A stretch of DNA of 64,000 nt from assembly GCA_036558645.1 (NCBI GenBank), contig DATBFG010000007.1, forward strand, positions 62,001 through 126,000, given 5' to 3'. Numbering within the stretch: the first letter of the stretch is position 1; every line of letters begins with the position of its first letter. This document shows positions 18,072 through 27,462 of this stretch, one piece after another. Source of the stretch: DATBFG01 sp036558645. GTDB taxonomy: Bacteria; Acidobacteriota; Terriglobia; Terriglobales; Acidobacteriaceae. The notes below the pieces were generated by a model. That model saw nothing but the letters and a program-made list of their open reading frames with translations, made no database searches and was not told the origin of the DNA. A program made the position numbers and the translations under genes.

Positions 18072-18181
18072 GCGCTAAGGATCGAATGGGGCCCGATTCG
18101 CCAGACCGGGCTGTGCATAGAGGCGTTGAACGGGCGAAAAACGGATGCGAGATCGGATCCCAGTAACGCAGTTTTAGCTAC

Positions 18182-20848
18182 CTATTGAATCAGCGCTCCA
18201 CCGTTATTCTGTTCGTCTTCTGGTATTACGACAGCGGCCGCGACCCTATCTCCCGCCTCCATCTGCAGTAGGCGTACGCCCTGCGCTGAGCGGCCGGACT
18301 CCCGAATGAACTTCGATTCAATGCGGATGATCTTGCCGTATTGGCTGATCAGCATGACTTCGGACTTCTCCGTCACTTGGGAGATGCCGACGACCTTTCC
18401 GTTGCGCTCTGTGGTCTTAACGTTGATGACGCCTGAGCCACCCCGCCCCTGCAGGCGGTATTCGTCAGCAGGAGTGCGCTTGCCATAACCGTTTTCCGTG
18501 ACTGAAAGAATTAGGGAGCCTTTCAGCGGCAGCGTCTCGTCGGTGGCTGTGGCTTCCGGCACGCCGGCATCCGCCTTGGCTCTCTCCAATGCGGCCTCCG
18601 CCTTTTTCACATCCTTTGGAGTCGTTGCCATGCCGACGATGTAGTCTTTCTCGTCGAGGCGCATGCCGCGAACCCCGGTGGCATTACGGCCCATGGAGCG
18701 AACATCGTTTTCATCGAAGCGAATTGCCTGGCCATCATGGGAGGCAAGGAAAATGATCTGTTCACCATCAGTGAGGCTGGCAGCGACCAATTCATCGCCT
18801 TTATCGATGCTGATGGCGATGATGCCTCGCGACATTACGTGCGAGAAGTCTTTCAATTCGGTTTTCTTCACCGTTCCGTTGCGGGTGGCAAAGAATACGT
18901 ACTTCCCTTCTTCTTCCAGATTGCGCACCGCCAGCATGGTGCGGACGGTTTCCCCCGGCTGGAGTGATACAAGTGTGCCGACGTGTTTGCCGCGTCCAGC
19001 AGCAGCCACATCGGGAATCTCGTAAACCTTGAGCCAGTAGACGCGCCCGGTGTTGGTGAAGATCAAAATGTAAGCGTGCGTCGATGCGATGAACAGATGC
19101 TCGACAAAATCCTCGTCGCGCGTCTTCATGCCCATACGTCCGCTGCCACCACGGCGTTGATTGCGGTAGGTGGAGATTGCAGTGCGCTTCAGGTAGCCGG
19201 AGTGGCTCACAGTCACCGCAACTTGTTCGTCGGCGATGAGATCTTCGAGCTGGATCTCCGCCGCTTCGTCTTCGATCACTGTGCGGCGCTCGTCGCCGTA
19301 CTGCTTCTTGATCTCTTCTAGTTCCTTAATGATGACGCCGCGGAGCTTTTTCTCCGAACCGAGAACAGATTCGTACTCGGCAATGTTCTCACGCACATCT
19401 TTCAGCTCGTTGCTAATCTCGTCGATCGACAGCTTGGTCAAGCGGTGCAGCTGCAGTTCGAGAATCGCATCTGCCTGCCGAATGGTGAACGGCTTTTCGG
19501 GATTGGCTTTCGGGGCTTTTCCTGTCGTATTGATGTCGATCTTCTTGCCGCCGAAATAAGCAACAAGGTTGTCGCGCGCTTCGGCACGGTTTGCGCTGCC
19601 TCGAATGATGGTGATTACGTTGTCGAGATGATCGAGCGCGACTAGATAGCCTTCCAGAATATGCTCGCGCTCCTGAGCCTTATTGAGCAGATAGGCTGTG
19701 CGCCGTCGCACGACATCGACACGATGATCGATGAAGTGCTTGATCGCCTGGATTAATCCCAGCTCTCGCGGCTGTCCATTTACTACCGCGAGGAAGATCA
19801 TGCTGAAGCTTTCCTGCATCGAGGTATGCTTGAACAATTGGTTCAGAACCAATTGCGGCTCACCATCGCGCTTCAGTTCTACGACGACGCGCATACCATC
19901 GCGATCGCTCTCGTCGCGAATATCAGAAATGTCGTCGATAACTTTTTCGTTCACCAACTGGGCAATTCTCTCGACCAGACGTGCCTTATTTACCTGATAG
20001 GGGATCTCGGTGACGATGATCGCCTTGCGGTCTTTGTTGATGTTCTCAATAGCCGCTTTGGCGCGCATGACAAAGCGACCTCGCCCGCTCTTATAAGCGT
20101 CAACGATCCCAGCGCGGCCATGAATGATGCCGGCTGTGGGAAAATCCGGGCCTTGCACAAACTTCAAAATCTCGGCCAGCTGAGCGTTCGGATTGTTAAT
20201 CAGAGTAATCGTCGCATCGACAATTTCAGTCAGGTTATGCGGCGGAATATTTGTCGCCATTCCAACCGCGATGCCGTTGGCACCGTTGATCAGCAGGTTG
20301 GGGATGCGCGCAGGCAGCACGACGGGTTCAAACGTCGTCTCGTCAAAGTTTGGGACGAAATCGACCGAGTCCTTATCGATATCGGTCAGCATCTCCTCGG
20401 CGATTCTGGTCATGCGGCATTCGGTATACCGGTAAGCCGCTGGAGGATCGCCATCAACCGATCCAAAGTTTCCCTGTCCATCGATCAGGGGATAACGCAT
20501 GCTCCACGGCTGAGCCAAACGCACTAAGGCATCGTAAACAGCGCTATCGCCGTGCGGGTGATACTTCTTCAGCAACTCGCCAACAACACCAGCGCACTTG
20601 GAGTGCTTGCGATTGTGGAGCAATCCCATGTCATACATCGCGTACAGAATGCGGCGATGCACGGGCTTTAATCCGTCGCGGACATCGGGCAAGGCCCGGC
20701 CGATAATCACCGACATCGAATAGTCGAGATACGACCGCCGCATCTCCTCTTCAATGTTGACCGGATGGATATTCAACGCGCCGGGATTTCCACCTTCACC
20801 CGGAGGTGGCGGTGTCAATGGCAGTTCTGGATTCTCATCGTCAGGCAT
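18182..20848 (-). CDS. gyrA: DNA gyrase subunit A
   Basis: Breakage-reunion subunit of gyrase, which introduces negative supercoils with GyrB. 888 aa. The family-typical stretch YSMSVIIGRALPDVRDGLKP is present. The catalytic tyrosine is Y141 in AAYRYTECRM. The quinolone-region residues equivalent to E. coli S83 and D87 are S102 and D106 in HPHGDSAVYD, the sensitive-type residues. The GyrA box is present as QRRGGSG, supporting gyrase rather than topoisomerase IV ParC. The N-terminus has a ~25-residue Pro/Gly-rich extension. It is transcribed alone from a promoter whose core matches that of gyrB. Confidence 0.97.
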   Translation of the reverse strand: MPDDENPELPLTPPPPGEGGNPGALNIHPVNIEEEMRRSYLDYSMSVIIGRALPDVRDGLKPVHRRILYAMYDMGLLHNRKHSKCAGVVGELLKKYHPHGDSAVYDALVRLAQPWSMRYPLIDGQGNFGSVDGDPPAAYRYTECRMTRIAEEMLTDIDKDSVDFVPNFDETTFEPVVLPARIPNLLINGANGIAVGMATNIPPHNLTEIVDATITLINNPNAQLAEILKFVQGPDFPTAGIIHGRAGIVDAYKSGRGRFVMRAKAAIENINKDRKAIIVTEIPYQVNKARLVERIAQLVNEKVIDDISDIRDESDRDGMRVVVELKRDGEPQLVLNQLFKHTSMQESFSMIFLAVVNGQPRELGLIQAIKHFIDHRVDVVRRRTAYLLNKAQEREHILEGYLVALDHLDNVITIIRGSANRAEARDNLVAYFGGKKIDINTTGKAPKANPEKPFTIRQADAILELQLHRLTKLSIDEISNELKDVRENIAEYESVLGSEKKLRGVIIKELEEIKKQYGDERRTVIEDEAAEIQLEDLIADEQVAVTVSHSGYLKRTAISTYRNQRRGGSGRMGMKTRDEDFVEHLFIASTHAYILIFTNTGRVYWLKVYEIPDVAAAGRGKHVGTLVSLQPGETVRTMLAVRNLEEEGKYVFFATRNGTVKKTELKDFSHVMSRGIIAISIDKGDELVAASLTDGEQIIFLASHDGQAIRFDENDVRSMGRNATGVRGMRLDEKDYIVGMATTPKDVKKAEAALERAKADAGVPEATATDETLPLKGSLILSVTENGYGKRTPADEYRLQGRGGSGVINVKTTERNGKVVGISQVTEKSEVMLISQYGKIIRIESKFIRESGRSAQGVRLLQMEAGDRVAAAVVIPEDEQNNGGALIQ

Positions 20849-21010
20849 AGAAAGCTTTTAGCTCCGGCTCTTCACTCTGGACCTTCGAGGACATCCGTCC
20901 GAGCTTGTTCACGACAGTCGGTCACGTTCACTCGGTCACCGCCGGTGTTCTGGCTGATGCCCCTAAAGCACTGTATCTACAATAAGTTAAGAGGATTAGG
21001 AGTACTAGGA

Positions 21011-21028
21011 ATTATACCATGTTTTGGG
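21011..21028 (-). promoter_or_regulatory. gyrA promoter core, shared motif with gyrB
   Basis: On the minus strand CCCAAAACATGGTATAAT, ending in a perfect -10 box TATAAT, 163 nt upstream of gyrA. The same 18-mer with one change precedes gyrB. No TTGACA-like -35 box is at the right distance, which suggests that the CCCAAAACATGG part is read by an activator or a special sigma contact. Confidence 0.6.
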
Positions 21029-21088
21029 GCCAGTCGGATGCTTATCCGCCGCGTCGGTTGACTACTTCGCCACATACCCACACGCTAT

Positions 21089-22360
21089 CTAGACGGCACG
21101 CAGGGTCAACAACGTGATCTCAGGTGGAACACCCAATCGCACCGGCATACCGAAAGTTCCCAGTCCACGATTGACGTACAAGTACGCGCTCCTGCCTGAG
21201 CTTCCGTTCGCACCGGCTTCGGCCTGGGCTGAGCCATTGCCCAGGGGAAGGTGATACAGGCCAGCCACGAAGTCTGTGATCAGCCTGGCGGGACTAATAC
21301 TGTGATCGACGATCTCAAACTTAACTTGTCCGCCGTGCGTATGACCTGCGAGGCTTAGCTCAATGCCAAGGTCGGCTGCGCGGCGAAAAGAATTCGGATT
21401 GTGTGACAGCAGAATATTTGGCATGTCACGACTGACCAGATGCTCGATTCCACCGAGAGGCACACCGTGCGGACCGGAGGTCATGCTGTCGCGCATGTAG
21501 TCAACTCCGATGAGGTTGAATTTCCCTCCGTTCCATTCCAACTCCGCATTCTCCTGCCGCAATAGCTTCATTCCATGGCCCTCGAACAATCTAGCCGCAG
21601 CACCCTCTGCTCGCGCATAAATCTCATGATTGCCATTACAGCCCCAAGTTCCGAGGGGCGCTTTCAGCTTGGCTATTTCCGCGATGCAATCGTCGAGTGG
21701 ATCGGAATGATCGCTGACAAAATCTCCTGTGACGACGGCCAAATCAGGCTTCAGCTCATTCGCGATCTGGACGGCTTTGGCGACTTCGTTCCGCGGCATG
21801 AACTCTCCAATATGAATATCGCTCAACTGTGCAATACGCATCCCGTCGAGAGCCTTCGGCAAGCCAACGATCGGGACATCGACTTTTTCTACCTTGTAGC
21901 GAAGGCGCCCAGCTGCGAATCCATATGTCGCCGCGACGAATGGGAGTCCGCCCGCCAAATATGCGGCATAGCGAAAAAAGTCTCTACGTGCGGGATTGAA
22001 GTTCTGCGTATGTGATGTGAGGCTCGCCACCGTTGTTCGCGAGATCCACCCCACTCCAGCAACGATTTGAAAACTTAGAAAGCCGACCACCGACGCCACC
22101 AGCCATATGCGTGAGGCGCCGACCAGCCATGTACCCATTGGCCCTCTCGGAAGCAGCCGTCCAACGAGCGGCCCAAGAAAGTTTGAGAGCACGAGCGCCA
22201 GGCCTGCAAACCAAAGCGACTGCAGCAGGTGCCGCGTCACTGGATTTTGTATGCCAGCAATGCGATTCCAGGCCCCCGCAAACCAGAAATGCTGAATTAG
22301 ATAAATCAGTGCCAAGAAACCAAAGAAGATGAGATACCGCATCAGGGTTTTCGCTTTCAA
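21089..22360 (-). CDS. Membrane-anchored metallophosphoesterase (YkuE/YaeI-like)
   Basis: 423 aa. The first ~130 residues contain four hydrophobic segments. A calcineurin-like phosphoesterase domain follows, with all metal motifs: QLSDIHIGEF (DxH), VVTGDFVSD (GDxxD-type), GCNGNHEIY (GNHE), LSHNP and LAGHTHGGQ (GHxH). Known relatives act on phospholipids or UDP-diacylglucosamine-type substrates at the membrane. The exact substrate is not visible. It lies upstream of gyrA on the same strand but is separated by the gyrA promoter. Confidence 0.88.
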   Translation of the reverse strand: MKAKTLMRYLIFFGFLALIYLIQHFWFAGAWNRIAGIQNPVTRHLLQSLWFAGLALVLSNFLGPLVGRLLPRGPMGTWLVGASRIWLVASVVGFLSFQIVAGVGWISRTTVASLTSHTQNFNPARRDFFRYAAYLAGGLPFVAATYGFAAGRLRYKVEKVDVPIVGLPKALDGMRIAQLSDIHIGEFMPRNEVAKAVQIANELKPDLAVVTGDFVSDHSDPLDDCIAEIAKLKAPLGTWGCNGNHEIYARAEGAAARLFEGHGMKLLRQENAELEWNGGKFNLIGVDYMRDSMTSGPHGVPLGGIEHLVSRDMPNILLSHNPNSFRRAADLGIELSLAGHTHGGQVKFEIVDHSISPARLITDFVAGLYHLPLGNGSAQAEAGANGSSGRSAYLYVNRGLGTFGMPVRLGVPPEITLLTLRAV

Positions 22361-22542
22361 AGTCGCCTTTCTGAGTTCTACCCAATTAGATGAAGGAGCC
22401 GGGTATATCGATTGGAAAGAGTGGAATGTGCCCCGCTTGGGTTACTTCTGCTTGCGGAAAGGGCGCTTTTTGTCTCGCCGTGCGGCGGCCTCTAGCGCTG
22501 AGCTATGCGTCCTCAGGATTCGTTCGCGCCACTACCCCCCAA

Positions 22543-23274
22543 CTACTGCGTAACCGGCACGGTGAAATCTACACCACGATCTTCGTTCTGTTTTGCGGTC
22601 GCCTCAACATCGATATCTGTCAATGCGATCTTACGAGGGTGTCCGGGAGTAAGGTCGAAAAGCGTTTCGCCGACAATCGCATAATTGGATACGTCGATGG
22701 CATGACCATCTTTGAACACGACGGTCGTAGACGGTTGACTGCGTACCGGTTCCTCGGCACTCTGTTGCGTGTTCTGCGGCTGGGGTTCAGCTTCGCGATT
22801 TTCTTCGCGAGGGGTGTAACGCACTTCATCCTGGTGATTGGATGGTCCCGGTCCGCGGCGATCAAAAATTGTGGGTCCGCCATTATAGGGCTCGGCTTCC
22901 TGTTCATCCATCACCGCCACAGGGATCTCGACCGGATAGGCGTATGGAACAGCTACCACGGGAATCCCCCAGGGAAAGAATCCGTGATGATGGTGATTCT
23001 GTTGTGGCGGAAACAGCGTGCCAGCGCCATGAACGGGGGCGGTGACTATTGGCGAGTTCAGAAAGAAATTTCCAGGCAAACCGTTCGGGCCAATGGAGGT
23101 TACGCTTGCGGGGATCCCAGGAGGCGAAGTGAAATTTCCACCAAATCCAATGGAGGTCACCGAAGCTGGCACCCCACGCGCTTGCCCTACGGCTCCCGGC
23201 ACAAAAGCCGCCAACACAAGAATCACTGTGACCACCCCAAGCCGACGACCATCACAGCTCTGATTCGCTACCAT
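22543..23274 (-). CDS. Secreted low-complexity hypothetical protein
   Basis: 243 aa, not assigned to a named family. A signal peptide (VVTVILVLAAFVPGAVGQA) is followed by two copies of PASVTSIG (residues about 36-70), a Pro/His-rich stretch, an acidic Gln/Glu/Pro linker, and a conserved-looking end domain of ~65 aa (STTVVFKDGHAIDVSNYAI, DLTPGHPRKIALTDID). That end reads like a small beta-sandwich that could bind a polymer or another protein. GGAGG lies 9 nt before ATG. The opposite strand is also open, but it lacks these features. Confidence 0.65.
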   Translation of the reverse strand: MVANQSCDGRRLGVVTVILVLAAFVPGAVGQARGVPASVTSIGFGGNFTSPPGIPASVTSIGPNGLPGNFFLNSPIVTAPVHGAGTLFPPQQNHHHHGFFPWGIPVVAVPYAYPVEIPVAVMDEQEAEPYNGGPTIFDRRGPGPSNHQDEVRYTPREENREAEPQPQNTQQSAEEPVRSQPSTTVVFKDGHAIDVSNYAIVGETLFDLTPGHPRKIALTDIDVEATAKQNEDRGVDFTVPVTQ

Positions 23275-23385
23275 CCCAGAAACCTCCCAAGCACTCCTAA
23301 TACATTAGAACGAGTCTACTCCCGGAAAGTTGCGTCAGAAAGGGCGGGTGGCGGGGTCTTGTCGAGAACTCAGAGCTGAAAGAGG

Positions 23386-24624
23386 TTAGCTCAGCCCCAC
23401 CTTCAGCAACTCCAAGAAGTTCCAGAGGCAGGTTGCCCCAAGCACGCCCCAGACAGCGGCCCATACGAGACCGCGCTGTTTGGTCTCGAGCAGGTCTGAC
23501 GCAATGCCCGCCACAAAGATGAATAGGAACGGAACGGCCATCAGCGTGAATCCCATGCCCGGGTAGTGCGGCATGCCCAATCCCATTGTCAAAAACAAAA
23601 GAGCGATTAACAGAGGCGCTGTGTTTCCAAAGTACCGGGCCCGTCGCCAGAGCGAATAAGTGACGATGGACAACGGGAGGGCAGCAACCAGCACTACACC
23701 AGCCTGTCCTAATCGCGACCACAAGAGATGGTATGCGTCCGCGATGCCGTAAGCTTGCCCGCTCACAGGGAAGAAGTGGGCATGATGGAGAGCTTGCATA
23801 AAGTCAGCAAGGTTGAAGAAATATGCCGCCCAGAGCAGAAATACCGCTAACAAACAAGACGCAGCCCAGATTACAACCGCGGCACCGCGACGCGTGGGAG
23901 CGAGATACAGCATGAACCCGAGCGCGAGTGGAATCACCACAACAAGCGAGAACTGGCATCCGATTGCCAGCGCCATCGAAAGCCCAAGGAGGAGAATCCG
24001 GCGCCAGTTCCACCAAACGACCTCGCGCGGCGCGTATAGCGTATGGGCCGACGCTATGGCTGTGAAGATCGCCCCAAAGGCGCCCCATGCCGCCATCACT
24101 TCCGGCTCTGCGAACCAGCCTGAGCTTGCTCGAAGGATGGCCGGAGAAAAGCAATACGATACGAGCGCGATATAGCCTCCGGAGTTCCCGTACAGCCTTC
24201 GCGCTACATACCAGAGCGAAGCCCCCAGAACGACTCCGAAAAAGGCATAGGGCAGCCGCACGAGCCATGCCCAATACGGCATCTGTTCGGCCTGCACGGG
24301 CTCGGGCCAGACCAGCAAAGGCATGCTCGTAATCAGGTACTCAAGAGCGGAATGATGCGGGTCGTATCCATCATTTTGCTGAATGTGGATCGGCAAGTCA
24401 TCGCGAATCTCCGGTGTTTGCTGGCCATGCCACCGCCGAAGTCCTTCCCTTACGCGATATAACTCATTGCTATCCAACCCGTGCAGGCGCAAACCGCGAT
24501 CGATCAACCAAAGGCATTGTCCCAGGAACGCCAGCAGGAGTAGTCCCGCAATGAACTGCGGTTTGCCGAATCGTTCGCGAGTGAAAAATCCTTCCATGAA
24601 AGGGGAAGGCGAGTGTTTTACCAT
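23386..24624 (-). CDS. Polytopic glycosyltransferase, PMT/ArnT-like (GT39 type)
   Basis: About 412 aa with around ten hydrophobic segments. An N-terminal cytosolic stretch precedes the first membrane helix, and the first periplasmic loop has the paired acidic residues typical of the GT-C fold (LHGLDSNELYRVREG, then GYDPHHSALEYL). Family members transfer a sugar from a polyprenyl-phosphate donor to lipid or protein. Acceptor unknown. The start is unclear: ATG 24624 avoids a long overlap with the divergent CPBP gene, 24597 is another option, and neither has a good Shine-Dalgarno sequence. Confidence 0.75.
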   Translation of the reverse strand: MVKHSPSPFMEGFFTRERFGKPQFIAGLLLLAFLGQCLWLIDRGLRLHGLDSNELYRVREGLRRWHGQQTPEIRDDLPIHIQQNDGYDPHHSALEYLITSMPLLVWPEPVQAEQMPYWAWLVRLPYAFFGVVLGASLWYVARRLYGNSGGYIALVSYCFSPAILRASSGWFAEPEVMAAWGAFGAIFTAIASAHTLYAPREVVWWNWRRILLLGLSMALAIGCQFSLVVVIPLALGFMLYLAPTRRGAAVVIWAASCLLAVFLLWAAYFFNLADFMQALHHAHFFPVSGQAYGIADAYHLLWSRLGQAGVVLVAALPLSIVTYSLWRRARYFGNTAPLLIALLFLTMGLGMPHYPGMGFTLMAVPFLFIFVAGIASDLLETKQRGLVWAAVWGVLGATCLWNFLELLKVGLS

Positions 24625-24654
24625 GTTTGCAGGCGTTTGCGGAAACCGCAATCT

Positions 24655-25764
24655 ATGGACGATCACGAACCAACCATGCTCCCGCCAGCGGAGCAGCAAA
24701 CGCAACCTGGGCCGCTCGCGCAGTCCGACGATCAGGCGCTTCCACCCGAAGCACCGACTTCACCTGCGATTCACGACCGCATCCACTCGCTGATCATCGG
24801 TTCTGACGGTCTCCGTGTGCCATGGCGCCTATTTCTATATTTTTTGATGGCGGCGGCTACGCTGTTTCTCTTTGGCTTTTTTCTAAACTCATGGGAACCG
24901 ACAGGACGGGGCCGCATATGGTTTGGGATGATCAGCGAAGCGGGACTCATGATCGTAGCCATGATACCGGCATTCGCGATGGCCCGTATTGAACGGCGCA
25001 GATTCGACACTTACGGTTTGCCTGGGAAACTCGCGTTTGGAAAACTTTTCTGGATCGGAGCACTCTGGGGCTTGGTGGGTCTCACGATCCTCATGCTCAT
25101 CCTGCGTGCTCTAGGAGTGTTTTACTTCGGAAGTATCGCGCTGAGTGGAGCGCGCGTGATGAAGTTTGCGGCTTTCTATGGTTTGTTCTTCCTGATTGTC
25201 GGTCTCTTCGAAGAATTCCTGGCTCGCGGCTACACGCAGTTCACTTTAACGCAGGGAATTGGGTTTTGGCCTTCAGCCGCAGTTCTATCAACCGCATTCG
25301 GGTGCATCCATCTCGGCAACAAGGGAGAGGGGTGGATCGGCGCCCTTGCTGCCGGCTTGATTGGCTTCTTCTTTTGCTTGACGCTGCGTAGAACCGGAAA
25401 TTTGTGGTTTGCCGTAGGATTCCATGCGTCGTGGGATTGGGGAGAGACCTATCTCTATTCAGTCCCAAACAGCGGCACGACGGCCCCAGGACATCTGTTG
25501 AGTTCCTCATTCCATGGCTCCCGTTGGCTCACGGGCGGCACGATCGGTCCGGAAGGAAGTGTCTTTCTCTTTGTCGTTCTGGCCTTGCTTTGGATTGCAT
25601 TCGATCGCATCTACCCTCACGTCAACTATCCGCCTGCGACTACCGCGGCCCTGCTTGAACCAATCTGCATTGCGCCGAGCGTGGAGCAAGCAGAGCCTGG
25701 GATAGCCAACGACCTACCTCCTTCAACTGACATCCCTGCACCAGGTTCGAGTTACCACGAGTAG
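24655..25764 (+). CDS. CPBP-family intramembrane metalloprotease
   Basis: About 369 aa from ATG 24655 (24613 and 24676 are alternatives). A Pro/Gln-rich soluble head of ~40 aa leads into several membrane segments. The three CPBP (Abi/Rce1-like) motifs are present: EEFLARGYTQF with the catalytic-type Glu pair and Arg, FGCIHLGN, and FHASWDWGE. The family includes CAAX prenyl proteases and bacteriocin-immunity proteins. The bacterial substrate is usually unknown. It is divergent from the glycosyltransferase and overlaps the convergent DUF4139 gene by 13 nt at its 3' end. Confidence 0.87.
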   Translation: MDDHEPTMLPPAEQQTQPGPLAQSDDQALPPEAPTSPAIHDRIHSLIIGSDGLRVPWRLFLYFLMAAATLFLFGFFLNSWEPTGRGRIWFGMISEAGLMIVAMIPAFAMARIERRRFDTYGLPGKLAFGKLFWIGALWGLVGLTILMLILRALGVFYFGSIALSGARVMKFAAFYGLFFLIVGLFEEFLARGYTQFTLTQGIGFWPSAAVLSTAFGCIHLGNKGEGWIGALAAGLIGFFFCLTLRRTGNLWFAVGFHASWDWGETYLYSVPNSGTTAPGHLLSSSFHGSRWLTGGTIGPEGSVFLFVVLALLWIAFDRIYPHVNYPPATTAALLEPICIAPSVEQAEPGIANDLPPSTDIPAPGSSYHE

Positions 25765-27251
25765 TGCACCGTGTAGCTCACCACCTGTTCACCGTCCGGA
25801 GCAATGGTGATTGGAAATTCTGCCGTTTGGGCATCCGTCTTCCGGGATTCGTGAGATTGCGCAAGCAACCGCCAGTTGGTCCAACGATACATGTGCTCAA
25901 CCACACGTACATCGACCGGCTCTTTCTTGTGATTACGGACTTTAATTTCGAAAGTCTCCTCCATCCAATCGTGATTGGAATCAACGCGAATATTGGTGCG
26001 CTTTCGTTCGCCGACCACGTCGAAGGCGTTCCCGGTGTACACCCGAATCGTTTCATCTTTGGGAGTATGGTCGATCATGTTTTCGCCGGTGAACTCCAGG
26101 TGTCCATCCGTATCACGTCGATAAAAACGCAGCTTACCTTTGGGAAGCGCAATGCCAAGATGATTGCCATCCGAGTTCTTGAATTCTTCCATGACCCAGA
26201 CTTTCGGGTTCGACAACGTGCCATAGCCCTGGTCGTTACGGATCTGGTCGCTGTTGTAGTACGCGTATTGCTCCAGTTTTGCGCCGTCGTAGACGTACAG
26301 CCGTCGAGCATGAATTCCGGTTGAACGCACGAATTCTACCTGCTTTGTTTCCTGATCCCGCAACGTGCTTGGCCGCTGCAGCGTATACAGATGAAACTCA
26401 TCGAAGGACTTTTCCTGAACTACCGGGGCCATCGCGTCATTCATGGCTGCAGCTTTCTCGGCGGCATACAAACGCCCGCCAACGGCGCCTTGCTGGATTT
26501 TGTTGACATCCCCCGCCAGCAGCTTGATGCGTGCGTTTTCAAATGTCTTGCCGCTCTGGTTGCGCATCGTGATCCATCCCACCACGTCGAGAACGTCATA
26601 AGCCGCCGTGGACTTGTCGGAGATCACAATGTTGTAGTCGGACTGCCAGGTCATGCCTCCGGCAACGTACGAGATCTCGGCATCGAATTTGCCGGGATCA
26701 TTCGTCTCGAGCGCCCAGCTCAAGGTTGGTTTAAGAATCGAATCACCACTCAGCGATGGGAATAACGGCTGGCCGGGCAATCCAAAGCGCAATACGCCAT
26801 CCACCTCGATGATCGGCTGGCCAAATCCCGGTTGAGGATAGCCATTTGCATACATCGCACTGGGAATGTAGCCGCTGCGCACGATTTTGCCGCGCACGAT
26901 CTCTTGCTTTTCACCACGTTGCACGAGGAAGTCGATGGTCTTCCCTTCGTAGTAGGAGAGCAGCAGTTCTTGAGAAATAGGATCGTTTCGGTAATTCTGC
27001 TCCAGAATTTGAAGAGCCCGACCGTTGGGGTCGCGCAGGATAACCGAATCTGGTTCGAGATGTGCGGCGATGCCAGCGTATTGCACGCGGTTCACGCCTC
27101 CGATCAGGTCCATCGGAAATCTTTCGCGCGCCACAAAAAAGTTTTGGTTGTAAATGGTCAAGGCAGGCTGGTTGTCATCATTGTTAATCGACTGGTCGCT
27201 TCCCCATGCCACCGAACACAAGCAGAGCAGGAACAGCAAAAACTTTCTCAT
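25752..27251 (-). CDS. Secreted DUF4139-domain protein
   Basis: 499 aa with an N-terminal signal peptide (RKFLLFLLCLCSVAWG). The body is beta-rich with DUF4139 features: YVAGGMTWQSDYNIVI in the middle and, near the end, KVRNHKKEPVDVRVVEHMYR with a final VSYTVHYSW. DUF4139 proteins are secreted or mucoidy-associated with unknown activity. AAAGGGG precedes ATG 27251. It lies downstream of the VIT-vWA gene, with a terminator and three GTTACCAC-type repeats between, so it probably has its own regulated promoter. Confidence 0.82.
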   Translation of the reverse strand: MRKFLLFLLCLCSVAWGSDQSINNDDNQPALTIYNQNFFVARERFPMDLIGGVNRVQYAGIAAHLEPDSVILRDPNGRALQILEQNYRNDPISQELLLSYYEGKTIDFLVQRGEKQEIVRGKIVRSGYIPSAMYANGYPQPGFGQPIIEVDGVLRFGLPGQPLFPSLSGDSILKPTLSWALETNDPGKFDAEISYVAGGMTWQSDYNIVISDKSTAAYDVLDVVGWITMRNQSGKTFENARIKLLAGDVNKIQQGAVGGRLYAAEKAAAMNDAMAPVVQEKSFDEFHLYTLQRPSTLRDQETKQVEFVRSTGIHARRLYVYDGAKLEQYAYYNSDQIRNDQGYGTLSNPKVWVMEEFKNSDGNHLGIALPKGKLRFYRRDTDGHLEFTGENMIDHTPKDETIRVYTGNAFDVVGERKRTNIRVDSNHDWMEETFEIKVRNHKKEPVDVRVVEHMYRWTNWRLLAQSHESRKTDAQTAEFPITIAPDGEQVVSYTVHYSW

Positions 27252-27386
27252 TGCATTTCCCCTTTCACTTGGACCGGAAGGAGGAGTGTTCCCGTCCCTG
27301 TCGAGAGAACGTGCACACCTGGGACACTTGCAAGGAACGTGGTAACCACAACCGCGCGAAGTGGTAACGTGCAGGGTAACTTGTAT

Positions 27387-27430
27387 GAAAAAAGAGGAGC
27401 AGGCCCTGAGAGGGGCCAGAGCCTTGCTCC
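27387..27430 (-). terminator. Rho-independent terminator after the VIT-vWA gene
   Basis: On the minus strand GGAGC (27430-27426) pairs with GCTCC (27400-27396), with an inner GGCCC/GGGCC stem, followed by TCTTTTTT. A strong intrinsic terminator 32 nt after the stop codon. Confidence 0.85.
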
Positions 27431-27462
27431 GAGAGTTGCGAACCGTTCGTGTTTTCGCTCAG

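Noticed and set aside
17909..18166. 85-aa open frame across the small-RNA region
   Set aside because: Runs through the promoter-like box and a strong terminator hairpin; composition is not protein-like.
22390..23379. 329-aa open frame opposite the secreted protein gene
   Set aside because: No family motif; the minus-strand reading has a signal peptide, Shine-Dalgarno sequence and ordered domains.
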